Below are positions 8,405-17,408 of a stretch of DNA of 57,432 nt, one piece after another (positions within the stretch are counted from its first letter, which is position 1; each line of letters starts with the position of its first letter). The translations under genes were made by a program, and so were the position numbers. The stretch lies in the NCBI GenBank assembly GCA_002897995.1, contig BDTT01000093.1, positions 1-57,432 on the forward strand. The letters are read 5' to 3'. Below the pieces are notes generated by a model. The model saw nothing but the letters and a program-made list of their open reading frames with translations, ran no database searches and was not told where the DNA came from. This stretch comes from a bacterium BMS3Bbin10. GTDB taxonomy: Bacteria; Pseudomonadota; Alphaproteobacteria; Rhizobiales; Methyloligellaceae.

Positions 8405-9788
8405 TATTCTCATCGTCGACGACGAGACAGACATTCGCGATCTCATATCCGGCATATTGGAGGATGAGGGCCACGAAACCCGGCTCGCCAAGGACAGTTC
8501 GGAGGCATTGTCCGCCATCGAAGAACGCAGGCCCTCGCTCATAATCCTCGATATCTGGCTGCAGGGAAGCGATCTCGACGGGCTGGAACTCCTCGACCGC
8601 ATCAAGAAATCGCATCCCGACCTCGCCATCGTCATCATTTCCGGGCACGGAAATATTGAAACCGCCGTGGCGGCCATCAAACGGGGCGCTTACGACTATA
8701 TTGAAAAACCGTTCAAGGCCGACCGGCTGGTGCTGGTAACCGCGCGTGCATTGGAAACCGCGATGTTGAAGCGTGAAAACCGGCAGTTGAAAGAGCGCAC
8801 CACGCAAAGCTCCGAAATGATCGGCAAATCGAGCTCGATCAATCACTTAAGGCAATCTATCGAGAAAGTTGCACCGACCAACAGCCGCGTCCTCATCTCC
8901 GGCCCGTCCGGATCGGGCAAAGAGCTTACCGCCCGCGTGCTGCATGAAAGTTCCGCGCGCAAGGGCGCGCCCTTCGTTGTGCTGAACGCGGCCGCCATGG
9001 CGCCGGACCGCGTGGAGGTCGAGTTGTTCGGCATCGAGGAAGGCAGCAGCGGACAGCACAAGGTCGGGGCGCTCGAGGAAGCCCATGGCGGCACGCTCTA
9101 TATCGATGAGGTCGCGGACATGCCGACGGAAACCCAGGGCAAGGTCCTGCGTGTCCTCGTCGAGCAGAAGTTTCAACGCGTTGGCGGCAGCGCCAAGGTC
9201 CATGTCGAGGTCCGTATCGTGTCCTCGACCAGCCGCGACCTTGAGAAGGAAATAGCAGAGGGGCGTTTCCGCGAGGATTTGTTTCACAGACTCAATGTCG
9301 TGCCCATCAAGGTGGCTTCGCTGGCTGACCGGCGCGAGGATATCCCGGCCCTGGTGAAGTATTTTGTCAAACAGCTCTCGGTCGCCTCTGGATTGCAACC
9401 GCGCCGGGTCGGCGATGACGCCATGGCGGTCCTCCAGTCTCACGACTGGCCGGGCAATGTACGCCAGCTGCGCAACAATGTGGAACGCCTGCTCATCCTG
9501 AGCGGCGGAGATCCCAAGACACCGATCAGCGTGGAGATGCTGCCCGACGAAATTGCCAACCCGGTACCCCTGTCACATGACGGAAACACCGGGGAGCAGC
9601 TCATGTCGCTGCCGTTGCGCGATGCGCGCGAGATATTCGAGCGCGAGTATCTCATGACGCAAATCAACCGCTTCGGGGGAAACATTTCGCGCACGGCCGA
9701 ATTCGTCGGCATGGAAAGATCGGCATTGCATCGTAAGCTCCGCGGCCTGGGAGTGGCCTCAGGCGAACGCAGCGCGTCCGCGCGGTAA
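8394..9788 (+). CDS. ntrX: Response regulator NtrX (NtrC family, no GAFTGA loop)
   Basis: A 464-residue response regulator paired with NtrY. The receiver has ILIVDDETDI and phospho-acceptor Asp53. The AAA+ domain keeps Walker A GPSGSGKE (about 171-178) and Walker B GGTLYIDEVAD (about 233-243). The loop that is GAFTGA in sigma-54 activators is replaced by EEGSSGQHKVGALEEA, so direct sigma-54 activation is not expected. A Fis-type HTH lies at the C terminus (GGNISRTAEFVGMERSALHR). This fits what I recall of alphaproteobacterial NtrX, which can act through sigma-70-type promoters or as a repressor. The start overlaps the ntrY end. The promoter of trkA downstream is separate. Confidence 0.95.
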   Translation: MASDILIVDDETDIRDLISGILEDEGHETRLAKDSSEALSAIEERRPSLIILDIWLQGSDLDGLELLDRIKKSHPDLAIVIISGHGNIETAVAAIKRGAYDYIEKPFKADRLVLVTARALETAMLKRENRQLKERTTQSSEMIGKSSSINHLRQSIEKVAPTNSRVLISGPSGSGKELTARVLHESSARKGAPFVVLNAAAMAPDRVEVELFGIEEGSSGQHKVGALEEAHGGTLYIDEVADMPTETQGKVLRVLVEQKFQRVGGSAKVHVEVRIVSSTSRDLEKEIAEGRFREDLFHRLNVVPIKVASLADRREDIPALVKYFVKQLSVASGLQPRRVGDDAMAVLQSHDWPGNVRQLRNNVERLLILSGGDPKTPISVEMLPDEIANPVPLSHDGNTGEQLMSLPLRDAREIFEREYLMTQINRFGGNISRTAEFVGMERSALHRKLRGLGVASGERSASAR

Positions 9789-9897
9789 ACGACATAAAGC
9801 CAGTTATTTCAAACCGTTAGATTTTTTTGGACCACAGAGCCCGCTCCTGCGCTATTACTTTGAGCTGCGCGCGGCGCATGCGGCCGAAAACCTTTAG

Positions 9898-9996
9898 TGC
9901 GTATCACCGATAAGCGTGAACCGGTTATCGGAAAATGATACGCATAAACGAAAAGTCAGATCGTGGTTTTGATTCTGTCAAAACATGAAGCGATCT
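9898..9996. repeat. Two-hairpin dispersed intergenic repeat, Rhizobiales type
   Basis: This roughly 99-bp element upstream of trkA consists of two consecutive dyads. The first pairs TGCGTATCA (9898-9906) with TGATACGCA (9936-9944), with an inner stem CCGATAA (9907-9913) against TTATCGG (9925-9931) and an AAAA bulge. A linker TAAACGAAAAGTC follows. The second pairs AGATCG (9958-9963) with CGATCT (9991-9996), with inner stem GTTTTGA (9966-9972) against TCAAAAC (9978-9984). The same order (bulged palindrome, A-rich linker, second hairpin ending near CTAG) is typical of a high-copy intergenic repeat I remember from Rhizobiales. The pairing is seen directly; family membership is from memory. Confidence 0.6.
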
Positions 9997-10010
9997 AGGG
10001 GCAGGGCACA

Positions 10011-11387
10011 ATGAAGGTCCTCATTTGCGGGGCTGGGCAGGTTGGTTTCGGCATAGCCGAACGGCTGTCGGCCGAAGATAATGATGTTTCCATCATCGAT
10101 AATTCCGCCAGCCTGGTTCAGCGGGTCGCCGACATTCTCGACGTGCGCGGTTTTGTCGGCCACGGGTCGCACCCCGATATTCTGGACGAAGCGGGCGCAC
10201 GCGATGCGGACATGATTATCGCGGTTACATTGCATGACGAAGTGAACATGGTCGCCTGCCAGGTTGCTCACTCCCTTTTCAATATTCCAACCAAGATTGC
10301 GCGCATCAGGGCGCAAAGCTATCTGGAGCCCCATTGGCGGGATCTGTTCTCGCGCGAACACATGCCCATAGACGTCATCATCTCGCCGGAAATCGAGGTC
10401 GGCGACATGGTGCTGCGCAGGCTGAGCCTGCCTGGCGCGTTCGAGACCGTCAGCTTCGGCGACGGCGCGATCAGCGTCGTCGGCGTAACCTGTGAGGAAG
10501 ACTGCCCGATCGTCGATACTCCGCTTTCGCAGCTCACCGAACTGTTCCCCGATCTGCCCGCGGTCGTTGTCGCGGTCGTCCGCGAGGGCCGGCTGTTCGT
10601 GCCTCGTGGCGGAGACCATCTGCTGGCGGGCGACGATGCCTATTTCGTCGCACCGAACGACCAGGTGGAACGCACGCTCAAGATATTCGGCCATGACGAA
10701 CAGCAGGCGCGCCGGGTCATCATTGCCGGTGGCGGCAATGTCGGGCTCTATGTCGCCAAGCGCCTTGAAGAGCTTCAAAGTTCAACGCGTCTCAAGCTGA
10801 TAGAGACGAGACGCGAGCGGGCGGTGCAGATTGCCGAGCAGCTTAACCGCACAGTCGTTCTGCATGGCAGCTCGCTCGATGAGGAAATGCTGAAGGAGGC
10901 CGATGTCGCCAATGCCGATACAATGGTGGCGCTCACCAATGACGATCAGGTGAATATCCTGTCCTGCATCATGGCCAACCGGCTCGGCTGCGCCCGGACC
11001 CTGTGCCTGCTTAACAATGCCGGCTACACCGCAATGGTGCGCTCGCTTGGCATCGACGCCAGCATCAATCCACGGGGCATCACGGTGTCTCGTGTCCTGC
11101 AGCATGTGCGGCGCGGACGCATACGCGCGGTTCATTCAATCCAGAATGGAGCAGGGGAGGTGATCGAGGCCGAGGCACTGGAAACGTCACCGCTCGTCGG
11201 CAAGCCCTTGCGAGAGATCGACCTTCCGGATGGCCTTCGCATCGGCGCCATCCTGCGCGACGGCGAGGTGCGGATTCCCCACGGCAATACGCAGATCAAT
11301 GCGCATGACCGGGTCATCATATTTGCCACGGCAGAAAATGTGCACGAGGTCGAGCAGATGTTCCGTGTCAGCCTCGAATTCTTTTAG
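10011..11387 (+). CDS. trkA: Trk potassium uptake regulatory subunit TrkA
   Basis: A 458-residue cytoplasmic NAD(H)-binding gating subunit of the Trk potassium transporter. It contains two tandem RCK units. The first Rossmann fold opens with KVLICGAGQVGFGIAERLS (glycine motif at 7-12) and the second with RVIIAGGGNVGLYVAKRL near residue 240; each is followed by an RCK-C domain. The length matches the doubled form found in proteobacteria. ATG at 10011 follows a GGGCAGGG ribosome-binding site. trkH follows 14 bp downstream, so subunit and channel are co-expressed. The ntrYX-trkA adjacency is widely conserved in alphaproteobacteria. Confidence 0.97.
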   Translation: MKVLICGAGQVGFGIAERLSAEDNDVSIIDNSASLVQRVADILDVRGFVGHGSHPDILDEAGARDADMIIAVTLHDEVNMVACQVAHSLFNIPTKIARIRAQSYLEPHWRDLFSREHMPIDVIISPEIEVGDMVLRRLSLPGAFETVSFGDGAISVVGVTCEEDCPIVDTPLSQLTELFPDLPAVVVAVVREGRLFVPRGGDHLLAGDDAYFVAPNDQVERTLKIFGHDEQQARRVIIAGGGNVGLYVAKRLEELQSSTRLKLIETRRERAVQIAEQLNRTVVLHGSSLDEEMLKEADVANADTMVALTNDDQVNILSCIMANRLGCARTLCLLNNAGYTAMVRSLGIDASINPRGITVSRVLQHVRRGRIRAVHSIQNGAGEVIEAEALETSPLVGKPLREIDLPDGLRIGAILRDGEVRIPHGNTQINAHDRVIIFATAENVHEVEQMFRVSLEFF

Positions 11388-11401
11388 GAGCCGGTGCGGC
11401 C

Positions 11402-12874
11402 ATGCGCGCGGTAGCGGTTCTTTACATCCTGGGCTGGGCTCTCGCCACAGTTGCGGCGGCCATGCTGATCCCGGCGAGTTTCGCTGTCGCCGTTGACTCC
11501 ATTGCCCAGGTGCAGGCCTTTGTTTTTCCGGCAATTGCCGTCGGCTTTCTCGCCGGCGGAATGATAATCTCGTTCAAGAGCCGGGAGGTGTTTGCCGGAC
11601 GCCGGCAAAGCCTGCTTCTGCTGGCGCTTGTTTGGTTTGTTGTCCCCATTGCCGGCGCGCTGCCATTTTATACATCCGGATTTCCGGGCAACGCCATAGC
11701 TGCATATTTCGAAGCCGTATCCGGTTTCACAACCACCGGCGCCACGGTTCTCACCAACCTGTCGGATGTACCCGCCAGCATTATCGTCTGGCGGGCGCTG
11801 CTACAGTGGATCGGCGGGCTGGCGACACTTATCGCGCTGGCGGCGTTGCTCGGACCCTTGTCCGGATCGGCATTGATCGACAGGCAATTACGGCTGATCG
11901 GCCACAGCACGCAAGGGACCGCCCTTCATTTGAAAGAGGCGATCCGCACGATAACTCCACTTTACACTGCGCTGACAATTGTTTGTTTCATTGCCCTGTC
12001 GGTTTCGGGCATACCGGCCTTCGATGCCTTCAGCCTGTCGCTTTCGGCGCTCTCGACCGGCGGCTTCATGCCGCGCGACGGCACTTTTGTATTGTATGGC
12101 GCGCCGATGGCGGAACTTTTTCTTGCGGTGTTCATGGGCATCGGAGCTATCAGCATTATCTGGATTCGGGCCATCTTTCAGATGCGCTGGCCGCTGGTGC
12201 GTGAAATCCGCGAACCCATATGGATCATATGGGCCATTGGGCTGTCCGGGCTCGTATTGGCCATCGGACTGATCGTCAGGACCGGCGAGACAGACCTGAT
12301 GACCTTGCTACACTCGCTCACCCTGGGGCTCGCTTCGGCCGCGTCGATCATTTCAACCTCCGGCTTCGCGATTTCACACCAGACCAACGCGCTCATCCCC
12401 TTTATGGTGCTGCTGGGTGTCTGCATGATCGGGGGGGGGAGATTCTCGACAGCCGGCGGCCTCAAAGTGTATCGCATCGCAACCATGTTACGGCAGCTTG
12501 GCCGCGAGTTCCGGTTGCTGGTTTATCCGCATGGCGTGCGCCCCTCGCGCCACGGCGCGGAATCGCTCGACAGCGAGGTCATCAAATCGGCCTGGATCAC
12601 ACTGACGGCTTTTGTTCTCATCATTGGCACCCTTGCCCTGATTATTGCCTGGACCGGCGTGCCGTTTTCCGGCGCATTGCTCGCGGCGACGGGATCGGTT
12701 TCCAATATCGGGCCGGCATATGAATTTGCCCGCGTCACGGATTTTCCGAATGCGCCCACCTATGCGCAAATGAGTCCGGTCGCCCAGATTGCCATATCCG
12801 CGGGGATGATCTTCGGAAGAGTTGAAATCCTGGCCCTGCTTTCCATCTTCAACGTCATTTTCTGGCGCAATTGA
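11402..12874 (+). CDS. trkH: Trk potassium uptake transmembrane subunit TrkH
   Basis: A 490-residue inner-membrane potassium-translocating subunit built from four M1-P-M2 repeats. Filter loops are recognisable: P1 VSGFTTTGATV, P2 SALSTGGFMPRDGT, P3 ISTSGFAISHQTN and P4 MIGGGRFSTAGGLKVYR. In P4 the usual GGxxGSTxGG pattern has Phe where the filter glycine is expected; the codons lie directly after a run of nine Gs at 12431-12439. The frame is otherwise intact to a normal C terminus, so this is not an obvious frameshift. It forms an operon with trkA. The trkA partner and overall length support a functional transporter, but filter chemistry may differ. Confidence 0.93.
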   Translation: MRAVAVLYILGWALATVAAAMLIPASFAVAVDSIAQVQAFVFPAIAVGFLAGGMIISFKSREVFAGRRQSLLLLALVWFVVPIAGALPFYTSGFPGNAIAAYFEAVSGFTTTGATVLTNLSDVPASIIVWRALLQWIGGLATLIALAALLGPLSGSALIDRQLRLIGHSTQGTALHLKEAIRTITPLYTALTIVCFIALSVSGIPAFDAFSLSLSALSTGGFMPRDGTFVLYGAPMAELFLAVFMGIGAISIIWIRAIFQMRWPLVREIREPIWIIWAIGLSGLVLAIGLIVRTGETDLMTLLHSLTLGLASAASIISTSGFAISHQTNALIPFMVLLGVCMIGGGRFSTAGGLKVYRIATMLRQLGREFRLLVYPHGVRPSRHGAESLDSEVIKSAWITLTAFVLIIGTLALIIAWTGVPFSGALLAATGSVSNIGPAYEFARVTDFPNAPTYAQMSPVAQIAISAGMIFGRVEILALLSIFNVIFWRN

Positions 12875-13202
12875 GCGGGCAGTATGTTCGCAATATTCGC
12901 GACTCAGCTTGCCGCCGGATGGCGCGCAGGCGCGTGCATGTGGGCAATGTTCACCAGTATAGGTTGTTCTGAACGCCTATTTCAACAAGTGACTGGACCC
13001 GGTCTCAATTTCACTTGAATTATAATATCACTGATTTATCAAAGGATTAGAAGGGAAATACTGGACACGAATTGTGATATGACATGGGCATCGTTTCGCG
13101 CAGAAGGCGAGGAATGTACATACACAATGCAAATGTCATAAAAGATGTTACACTATCGATAGGCGGTTGAAAAACTCACCGCACCAAGAAGACGGAATAC
13201 TC
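12875..13202. other. AT-rich trkH-hfq intergenic region carrying the hfq leader
   Basis: This is 328 bp without a recognisable gene. From about 12955 to 13195 it is clearly more AT-rich than the flanking genes, which fits promoter and leader sequence for hfq. There is an imperfect dyad at about 12959-12980 (ATAGG...CCTAT) and a TATAAT hexamer at 13021-13026, but no well-spaced -35 element, so I do not call a promoter. A TTG at 13167 preceded by AGGCGG could start a 12-residue N-terminal extension of Hfq. Confidence 0.45.
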
Positions 13203-13460
13203 ATGGCCGCTGAACGAGTGCAAAGTCTACAGGACACTTTCCTAAACCACGTCAGAAAGAACAAGACGCCGCTTACCATCTTCCTGGTAAACGGTGTAAA
13301 GCTGCAGGGTGTGGTGACTTGGTTTGACAATTTTTGCGTACTGCTTCGCCGGGACGGTCACTCCCAACTCGTTTACAAGCACGCCATTTCCACCATAATG
13401 CCAGGACAACCGGTTCAACTCCTTGAGGAGGAAGGCCAGGGGGAAGAGAGCCCGACCTGA
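13203..13460 (+). CDS. hfq: RNA-binding chaperone Hfq
   Basis: An 85-residue Sm-like hexameric RNA chaperone that pairs small RNAs with mRNAs. It shows the conserved opening [20 protein letters not shown], the Sm1 motif through [20 protein letters not shown] and the Sm2 motif [10 protein letters not shown], ending in a short acidic tail. ATG at 13203 gives the family start [10 protein letters not shown]. The frame continues upstream to a TTG at 13167 with a plausible ribosome-binding site, which would add 12 residues not typical of the family. The hfq-hflX pair is conserved in proteobacteria; here the two genes are on one strand 67 bp apart. Confidence 0.96.
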   Translation: MAAERVQSLQDTFLNHVRKNKTPLTIFLVNGVKLQGVVTWFDNFCVLLRRDGHSQLVYKHAISTIMPGQPVQLLEEEGQGEESPT

Positions 13461-13527
13461 TCTTTTGCGTAACGTCATTCCCAAAAAGCTGAATTCAGAT
13501 AGCGCCAGGACGCCGGAGCCCGGGACA

Positions 13528-14904
13528 ATGGGGCAGGGCCATGAAACCAGGCTTGCGCCAACCAGGGCGCTGGTTTTGTGTCCGGTCTTCCGCCACGCAG
13601 CCAAATCCGGCGCCTCAAAAGCAGCGCCCTCCGGCAACCGTACTCATACGCCCACTCGCACAGCTCAGACAAAACTGGACGAAGCGGTAGGGCTGGCGCG
13701 TGCAATCAATCTGGATATCCGTGAAAGCATAATTGTGCCCGTCGCCAAGCCGAAACCCGATGCGTTGTTCGGTTCGGGTAAAGTCGGGGAGCTGGGGGAC
13801 ACCGCCCGGGCCCATGACGCCGATCTGGTGATTGTCGATCACCCGCTCTCGCCGGTTCAGCAACGCAACCTCGAAAAGGCGTGGAACCTGAAGGTCCTCG
13901 ACCGAACCGGGCTGATACTGGAGATTTTCGGCGACCGGGCGCAGACGAGGGAAGGGCGGCTGCAGGTCGAGCTCGCCCATCTCACCTATCAGAAAAGCCG
14001 GCTGGTGCGCAGCTGGACGCATCTTGAACGCCAGCGCGGCGGCGCGGGATTTCTTGGCGGTCCGGGCGAAACGCAAATCGAGGCCGACCGCCGCGCCCTC
14101 CAGACCAAAATCGTAAGGCTGCGCAAGGCGCTTCATCAGGTGCAGCGCACCCGCGCGCTCCACCGCAAAGGGCGCGCCCGTGTCCCTTATGCGACCGTCG
14201 CGCTCGTGGGTTACACCAATGCGGGCAAATCAACGCTGTTCAACCGGATGACCGGGGCGGATGTCGACGCCAGGGACCTGCTGTTCGCCACACTTGACCC
14301 GACCATGCGCGAAATTCGCCTTCCCGGCGGAACCAAGGCCATTGTGTCGGATACGGTCGGGTTCATCTCAAACCTTCCGACCAGCCTGATCGCGGCATTC
14401 CGGGCGACGCTTGAGGAAGTTCTCGAAGCCGACCTGATTGTGCATGTCCGCGACATTTCCAGCGCGGAGTCCGAAGAGCAGTGCCGGGATGTCGAGATCG
14501 TGCTTTCCGAGCTCGGCATGGAAGCGCTGCACCGGGAAGACAACATGCTGGAAGTCTGGAATAAAATCGACCTGACTGACGATGATCGCCGGCAGGAATT
14601 CCGCAATGCCGCCGCCCGCACAAAGGGCAGGGCGATTTGTGTATCCGCCACGACGGGCGAGGGCGTGCCGCAAATGCTGGAACTTATTGAAACGCAGCTC
14701 AACCGCGCCGGAACATTGATCGAAATCACGCTCCGCCCCGGCGATGGAGCCTTGAAAAACTGGTTGCACGAAAACACCCAGATGCTCGGCCAAACCACCG
14801 ATGACGAGGGCCGGACAACCTGCCGGTTACGCATCTCGGCGCTCAAACGCGAGCAATTGATGAAGCGCTTTTCCGAAAGCCCCTGGACGATGGCCGCCGA
14901 GTAG
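13528..14904 (+). CDS. hflX: Ribosome-associated GTPase HflX
   Basis: A GTPase that binds the 50S subunit and rescues or splits stalled ribosomes. The N-terminal HflX domain includes LFGSGKVGEL and VIVDHPLSPVQQRNLEK, then the glycine-rich linker RGGAGFLGGPGETQIEADRR. The GTPase motifs are G1 VGYTNAGKSTLFNRM, G3 DTVGF and G4 NKID. I start at ATG 13528, 9 nt after a GGAG, giving 458 residues beginning MGQGHETRLAPTRALVLCPV, which fits alphaproteobacterial HflX. The frame is open upstream to a TTG at 13423, which would overlap hfq and add an unconserved basic stretch. It is probably co-transcribed with hfq. Confidence 0.94.
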   Translation: MGQGHETRLAPTRALVLCPVFRHAAKSGASKAAPSGNRTHTPTRTAQTKLDEAVGLARAINLDIRESIIVPVAKPKPDALFGSGKVGELGDTARAHDADLVIVDHPLSPVQQRNLEKAWNLKVLDRTGLILEIFGDRAQTREGRLQVELAHLTYQKSRLVRSWTHLERQRGGAGFLGGPGETQIEADRRALQTKIVRLRKALHQVQRTRALHRKGRARVPYATVALVGYTNAGKSTLFNRMTGADVDARDLLFATLDPTMREIRLPGGTKAIVSDTVGFISNLPTSLIAAFRATLEEVLEADLIVHVRDISSAESEEQCRDVEIVLSELGMEALHREDNMLEVWNKIDLTDDDRRQEFRNAAARTKGRAICVSATTGEGVPQMLELIETQLNRAGTLIEITLRPGDGALKNWLHENTQMLGQTTDDEGRTTCRLRISALKREQLMKRFSESPWTMAAE

Positions 14905-14930
14905 CGCGTCCGCTGTAAATAGCGTAACGG

Positions 14931-15758
14931 CTATCGCTCGCGCGTCTTCTCTTTCCGTTTCACTTCGTCCCAAAGCCGGTCCATTTCGGCCATATCCGAC
15001 TGAGCGGGGGATTTGCCCTGTGCGGACAGCATGGTCTCGACCTCTCCAAAGCGCCGCACAAATTTTGTGTTGGCGCTGCGCAGGGCATCCTCCGGACAGA
15101 CCCCCAGATGCCGCCCCAGATTGGCGAGAACGAACAGCAGGTCCCCGAACTCCTCGGCGATTTTTTCCCGGCTCGGATTTTCGTGGGAGACGGCATGTTC
15201 CAGCTCGCCGGTCTCTTCGCGTATCTTGTCGAATACCGGCTCCATGGACGGCCAGTCGAACCCGACCCGCGCCGCCCTGTCCTGGAGCTTGAGCGCGCGA
15301 ACCAGCGCGGGCAGGGCCAGCGGCACGCCTTCGAGCACGGACGCACCGGGTGAAGTTTGCGCGGATGATTTGTCTGATTTCTCCTGCTGCTTGATGCGCT
15401 CCCAGAAGCCATCGGGATCGAAATTTGCACGCTCCTCGTCACTGCCGAACACATGGGGATGGCGGCGGATCATCTTCTCGGCAATGCCGTGGACCACATC
15501 GTCGAATGTGAAATGCTTATCCTCGCGCGCCATCTGGGCGTGATAAACGACCTGCAAAAGCAGATCGCCGAGTTCTTCCTCAAGCCCTTCAAAATCGCCG
15601 CGCTCGATGGCGTCGGCAACCTCATAGGCTTCCTCGATGGTATAGGGGGCAATGGTCGCGAAGGTCTGCTTGACGTCCCACGGACAGCCGGTCTCCGGCG
15701 CGCGCAGCGCCTCCATGATGGAGAGGAGGGTGTCGATGCTGTGTTTGGGATTAACCAA
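14931..15758 (-). CDS. mazG: Nucleoside triphosphate pyrophosphohydrolase MazG
   Basis: A 275-residue all-alpha NTP pyrophosphohydrolase that hydrolyses nucleoside triphosphates to monophosphates, cleaning damaged nucleotides and lowering ppGpp in E. coli. Two MazG repeats are visible. The N-terminal repeat has the metal-binding EEAYEVADAIERGDFEGLEEELGDLL pattern in two parts (EEAYE and EELGD, around 37-67). The C-terminal repeat has the degenerate counterpart EETGELEHAV and EEFGDLLFVLANL. The opening motif LRAPETGCPWDVKQTF is diagnostic. It is convergent with hflX with a 26-bp gap, and divergent from nothing: pepA upstream lies on the same strand. Confidence 0.96.
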   Translation of the reverse strand: MVNPKHSIDTLLSIMEALRAPETGCPWDVKQTFATIAPYTIEEAYEVADAIERGDFEGLEEELGDLLLQVVYHAQMAREDKHFTFDDVVHGIAEKMIRRHPHVFGSDEERANFDPDGFWERIKQQEKSDKSSAQTSPGASVLEGVPLALPALVRALKLQDRAARVGFDWPSMEPVFDKIREETGELEHAVSHENPSREKIAEEFGDLLFVLANLGRHLGVCPEDALRSANTKFVRRFGEVETMLSAQGKSPAQSDMAEMDRLWDEVKRKEKTRER

Positions 15759-15881
15759 TTAACCCTCTGATCTGAAAGAATTTCCCATATCCATGATTCG
15801 CATAATGTATATTATGACAAATTATTATAACCGTATCTGGCGGGGGTGATGGGTGCGGCGGTTGCGCGCCCGCAAAACCCC

Positions 15882-17408
15882 TTATTTCTCAAAATTGTCG
15901 GCGATGAAGCGGTCGAGCAGCCGGACGCCGAAACCCGGCCCCCAGCTGGTGTTCACGTCGCTCTTGGGCGCGGCCATGCCGGTGCCGGCGATATCGAGAT
16001 GCGCCCAGGGCGTGTCGTTCTGGATGAAGCGCTGCAGGAACTGCGCGGCGGTGATCGAGCCGCCGTAACGCCCGCCGATATTTTTCATGTCGGCAATCTC
16101 GGATTTGATCATCTCGTCATATTTGGGCCCCAGCGGCAGACGCCAGACCTTCTCCCCGGCCGTCTCGCCCGCTTTGCTGAGATTTTCGCTCAACTCGTCA
16201 TTGTTGGAGAACAGCCCCGCATACTCCTTGCCGAGCGCCACCAGGATCGCCCCGGTGAGCGTCGCGAGATTGACCACGCATTTTGGCTTGAACTGCTCCT
16301 GGGCATACCAGAGCACATCGGCCAGAACCAGCCGGCCTTCGGCGTCCGTGTTCAGGACTTCGATCGATTGACCCGACATGGAGCTGATCACGTCGCCGGG
16401 CCGCACGGCGGTTCCGCTCGGCATGTTTTCGACAAGCCCGATGAGGCCGACCGCGTTAACTTTGGCCTTGCGCGCGCCAAGCGTATGCATCAGCCCGACA
16501 ACGCAGGCCGCGCCCGCCATGTCGCCCTTCATGTCGCCCATGCTGGCCGCGGGCTTGATAGAAATGCCGCCGGTGTCGAAGGTCACGCCCTTGCCGACGA
16601 TGGCGACGGGTTTGCCGCCCTTGGGGCCGGCCCCCTGCCAGTTCATGACCGCCATCATGGTGGGCTTTGCACTCCCCTCCCCGACAGCAAGCAAAGCGTC
16701 CATGCCAAGTTTCTTCAGCGCCTTCTCATCGAGGACCTGAACCTTGACCCCGAGACCGTCGAGCTTCCTTGCCCGCGCGGCGAACTCCCTTGGCCCGAGA
16801 ATATTCGCCGGCTCGTTGACCAGATCGCGGGCGAGAATAACCCCCTCGCCCAGCGCCTTGCGCGCGGCGAAGGCGCGCCGCGCCGCCGCCGGGTTCGCGC
16901 ACTGTATGGTCAGCCTCTCCAAATGCGTGGCATTATTGTCGCTATCCTTTTTATTTTTCGCGGCCTTCGTCTTGTACTTGTCGAAGCTGTAGCCGCGCAG
17001 CATAACCCCCAGAGCAACCTGCGCGGCCTCCTCGCCACCCGATTCGTGGGGCTTTTTCGGGCGCTCAAGCACCAGTGTGACGCCCTGGCCGTCGCGCCCG
17101 GAAAGTTTGCCTCTGATGACGCCGCCAAGCTCCAGCCATTCCCGGTCTCCATAGTCCTTCAATTCATCCGCACCGACCACGAGCAACCGCGAGAGGCCGA
17201 GTTTCTCCGGCACGAGAATATCCAGGAAAGTCTTCTTTTTTCCCTTGTATTCCCGCTGCTTAGCGGCGCGCATCACGGCTCCGCCGCTGGCCTTGTCCAG
17301 GGCTTTTCCGGCAGGGGAAAGAACCGGCCCCCGCTCAGCCAGAATGACCACGGCCCCCTGCTTGACAGGCGACAATGCGGCGAAGGAAATAGTGGTTGTT
17401 TTGCTCAT
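15882..17408 (-). CDS. pepA: Leucyl aminopeptidase (M17), cytosol aminopeptidase PepA
   Basis: A 508-residue hexameric two-metal aminopeptidase removing N-terminal residues from peptides in the cytoplasm; the E. coli homologue also binds DNA. The catalytic C-terminal domain shows VGKGVTFDTGGISIKPAA with the metal-binding and catalytic residues, then GDMKGDMAGAA and the family signature NTDAEGRLVLAD. The start is ATG at 17408 (MSKTTTISFAAL), preceded on the minus strand by an AAAGGGA ribosome-binding site. The frame is open 66 codons further upstream but that segment has no family resemblance. The gene is divergent from lptF. Confidence 0.96.
   Translation of the reverse strand: MSKTTTISFAALSPVKQGAVVILAERGPVLSPAGKALDKASGGAVMRAAKQREYKGKKKTFLDILVPEKLGLSRLLVVGADELKDYGDREWLELGGVIRGKLSGRDGQGVTLVLERPKKPHESGGEEAAQVALGVMLRGYSFDKYKTKAAKNKKDSDNNATHLERLTIQCANPAAARRAFAARKALGEGVILARDLVNEPANILGPREFAARARKLDGLGVKVQVLDEKALKKLGMDALLAVGEGSAKPTMMAVMNWQGAGPKGGKPVAIVGKGVTFDTGGISIKPAASMGDMKGDMAGAACVVGLMHTLGARKAKVNAVGLIGLVENMPSGTAVRPGDVISSMSGQSIEVLNTDAEGRLVLADVLWYAQEQFKPKCVVNLATLTGAILVALGKEYAGLFSNNDELSENLSKAGETAGEKVWRLPLGPKYDEMIKSEIADMKNIGGRYGGSITAAQFLQRFIQNDTPWAHLDIAGTGMAAPKSDVNTSWGPGFGVRLLDRFIADNFEK

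Noticed and set aside
15801-15816. Palindrome CATAATGTATATTATG upstream of mazG
   Set aside because: Short AT-rich dyads of this size are common in spacers, and no regulator or conservation supports an operator.
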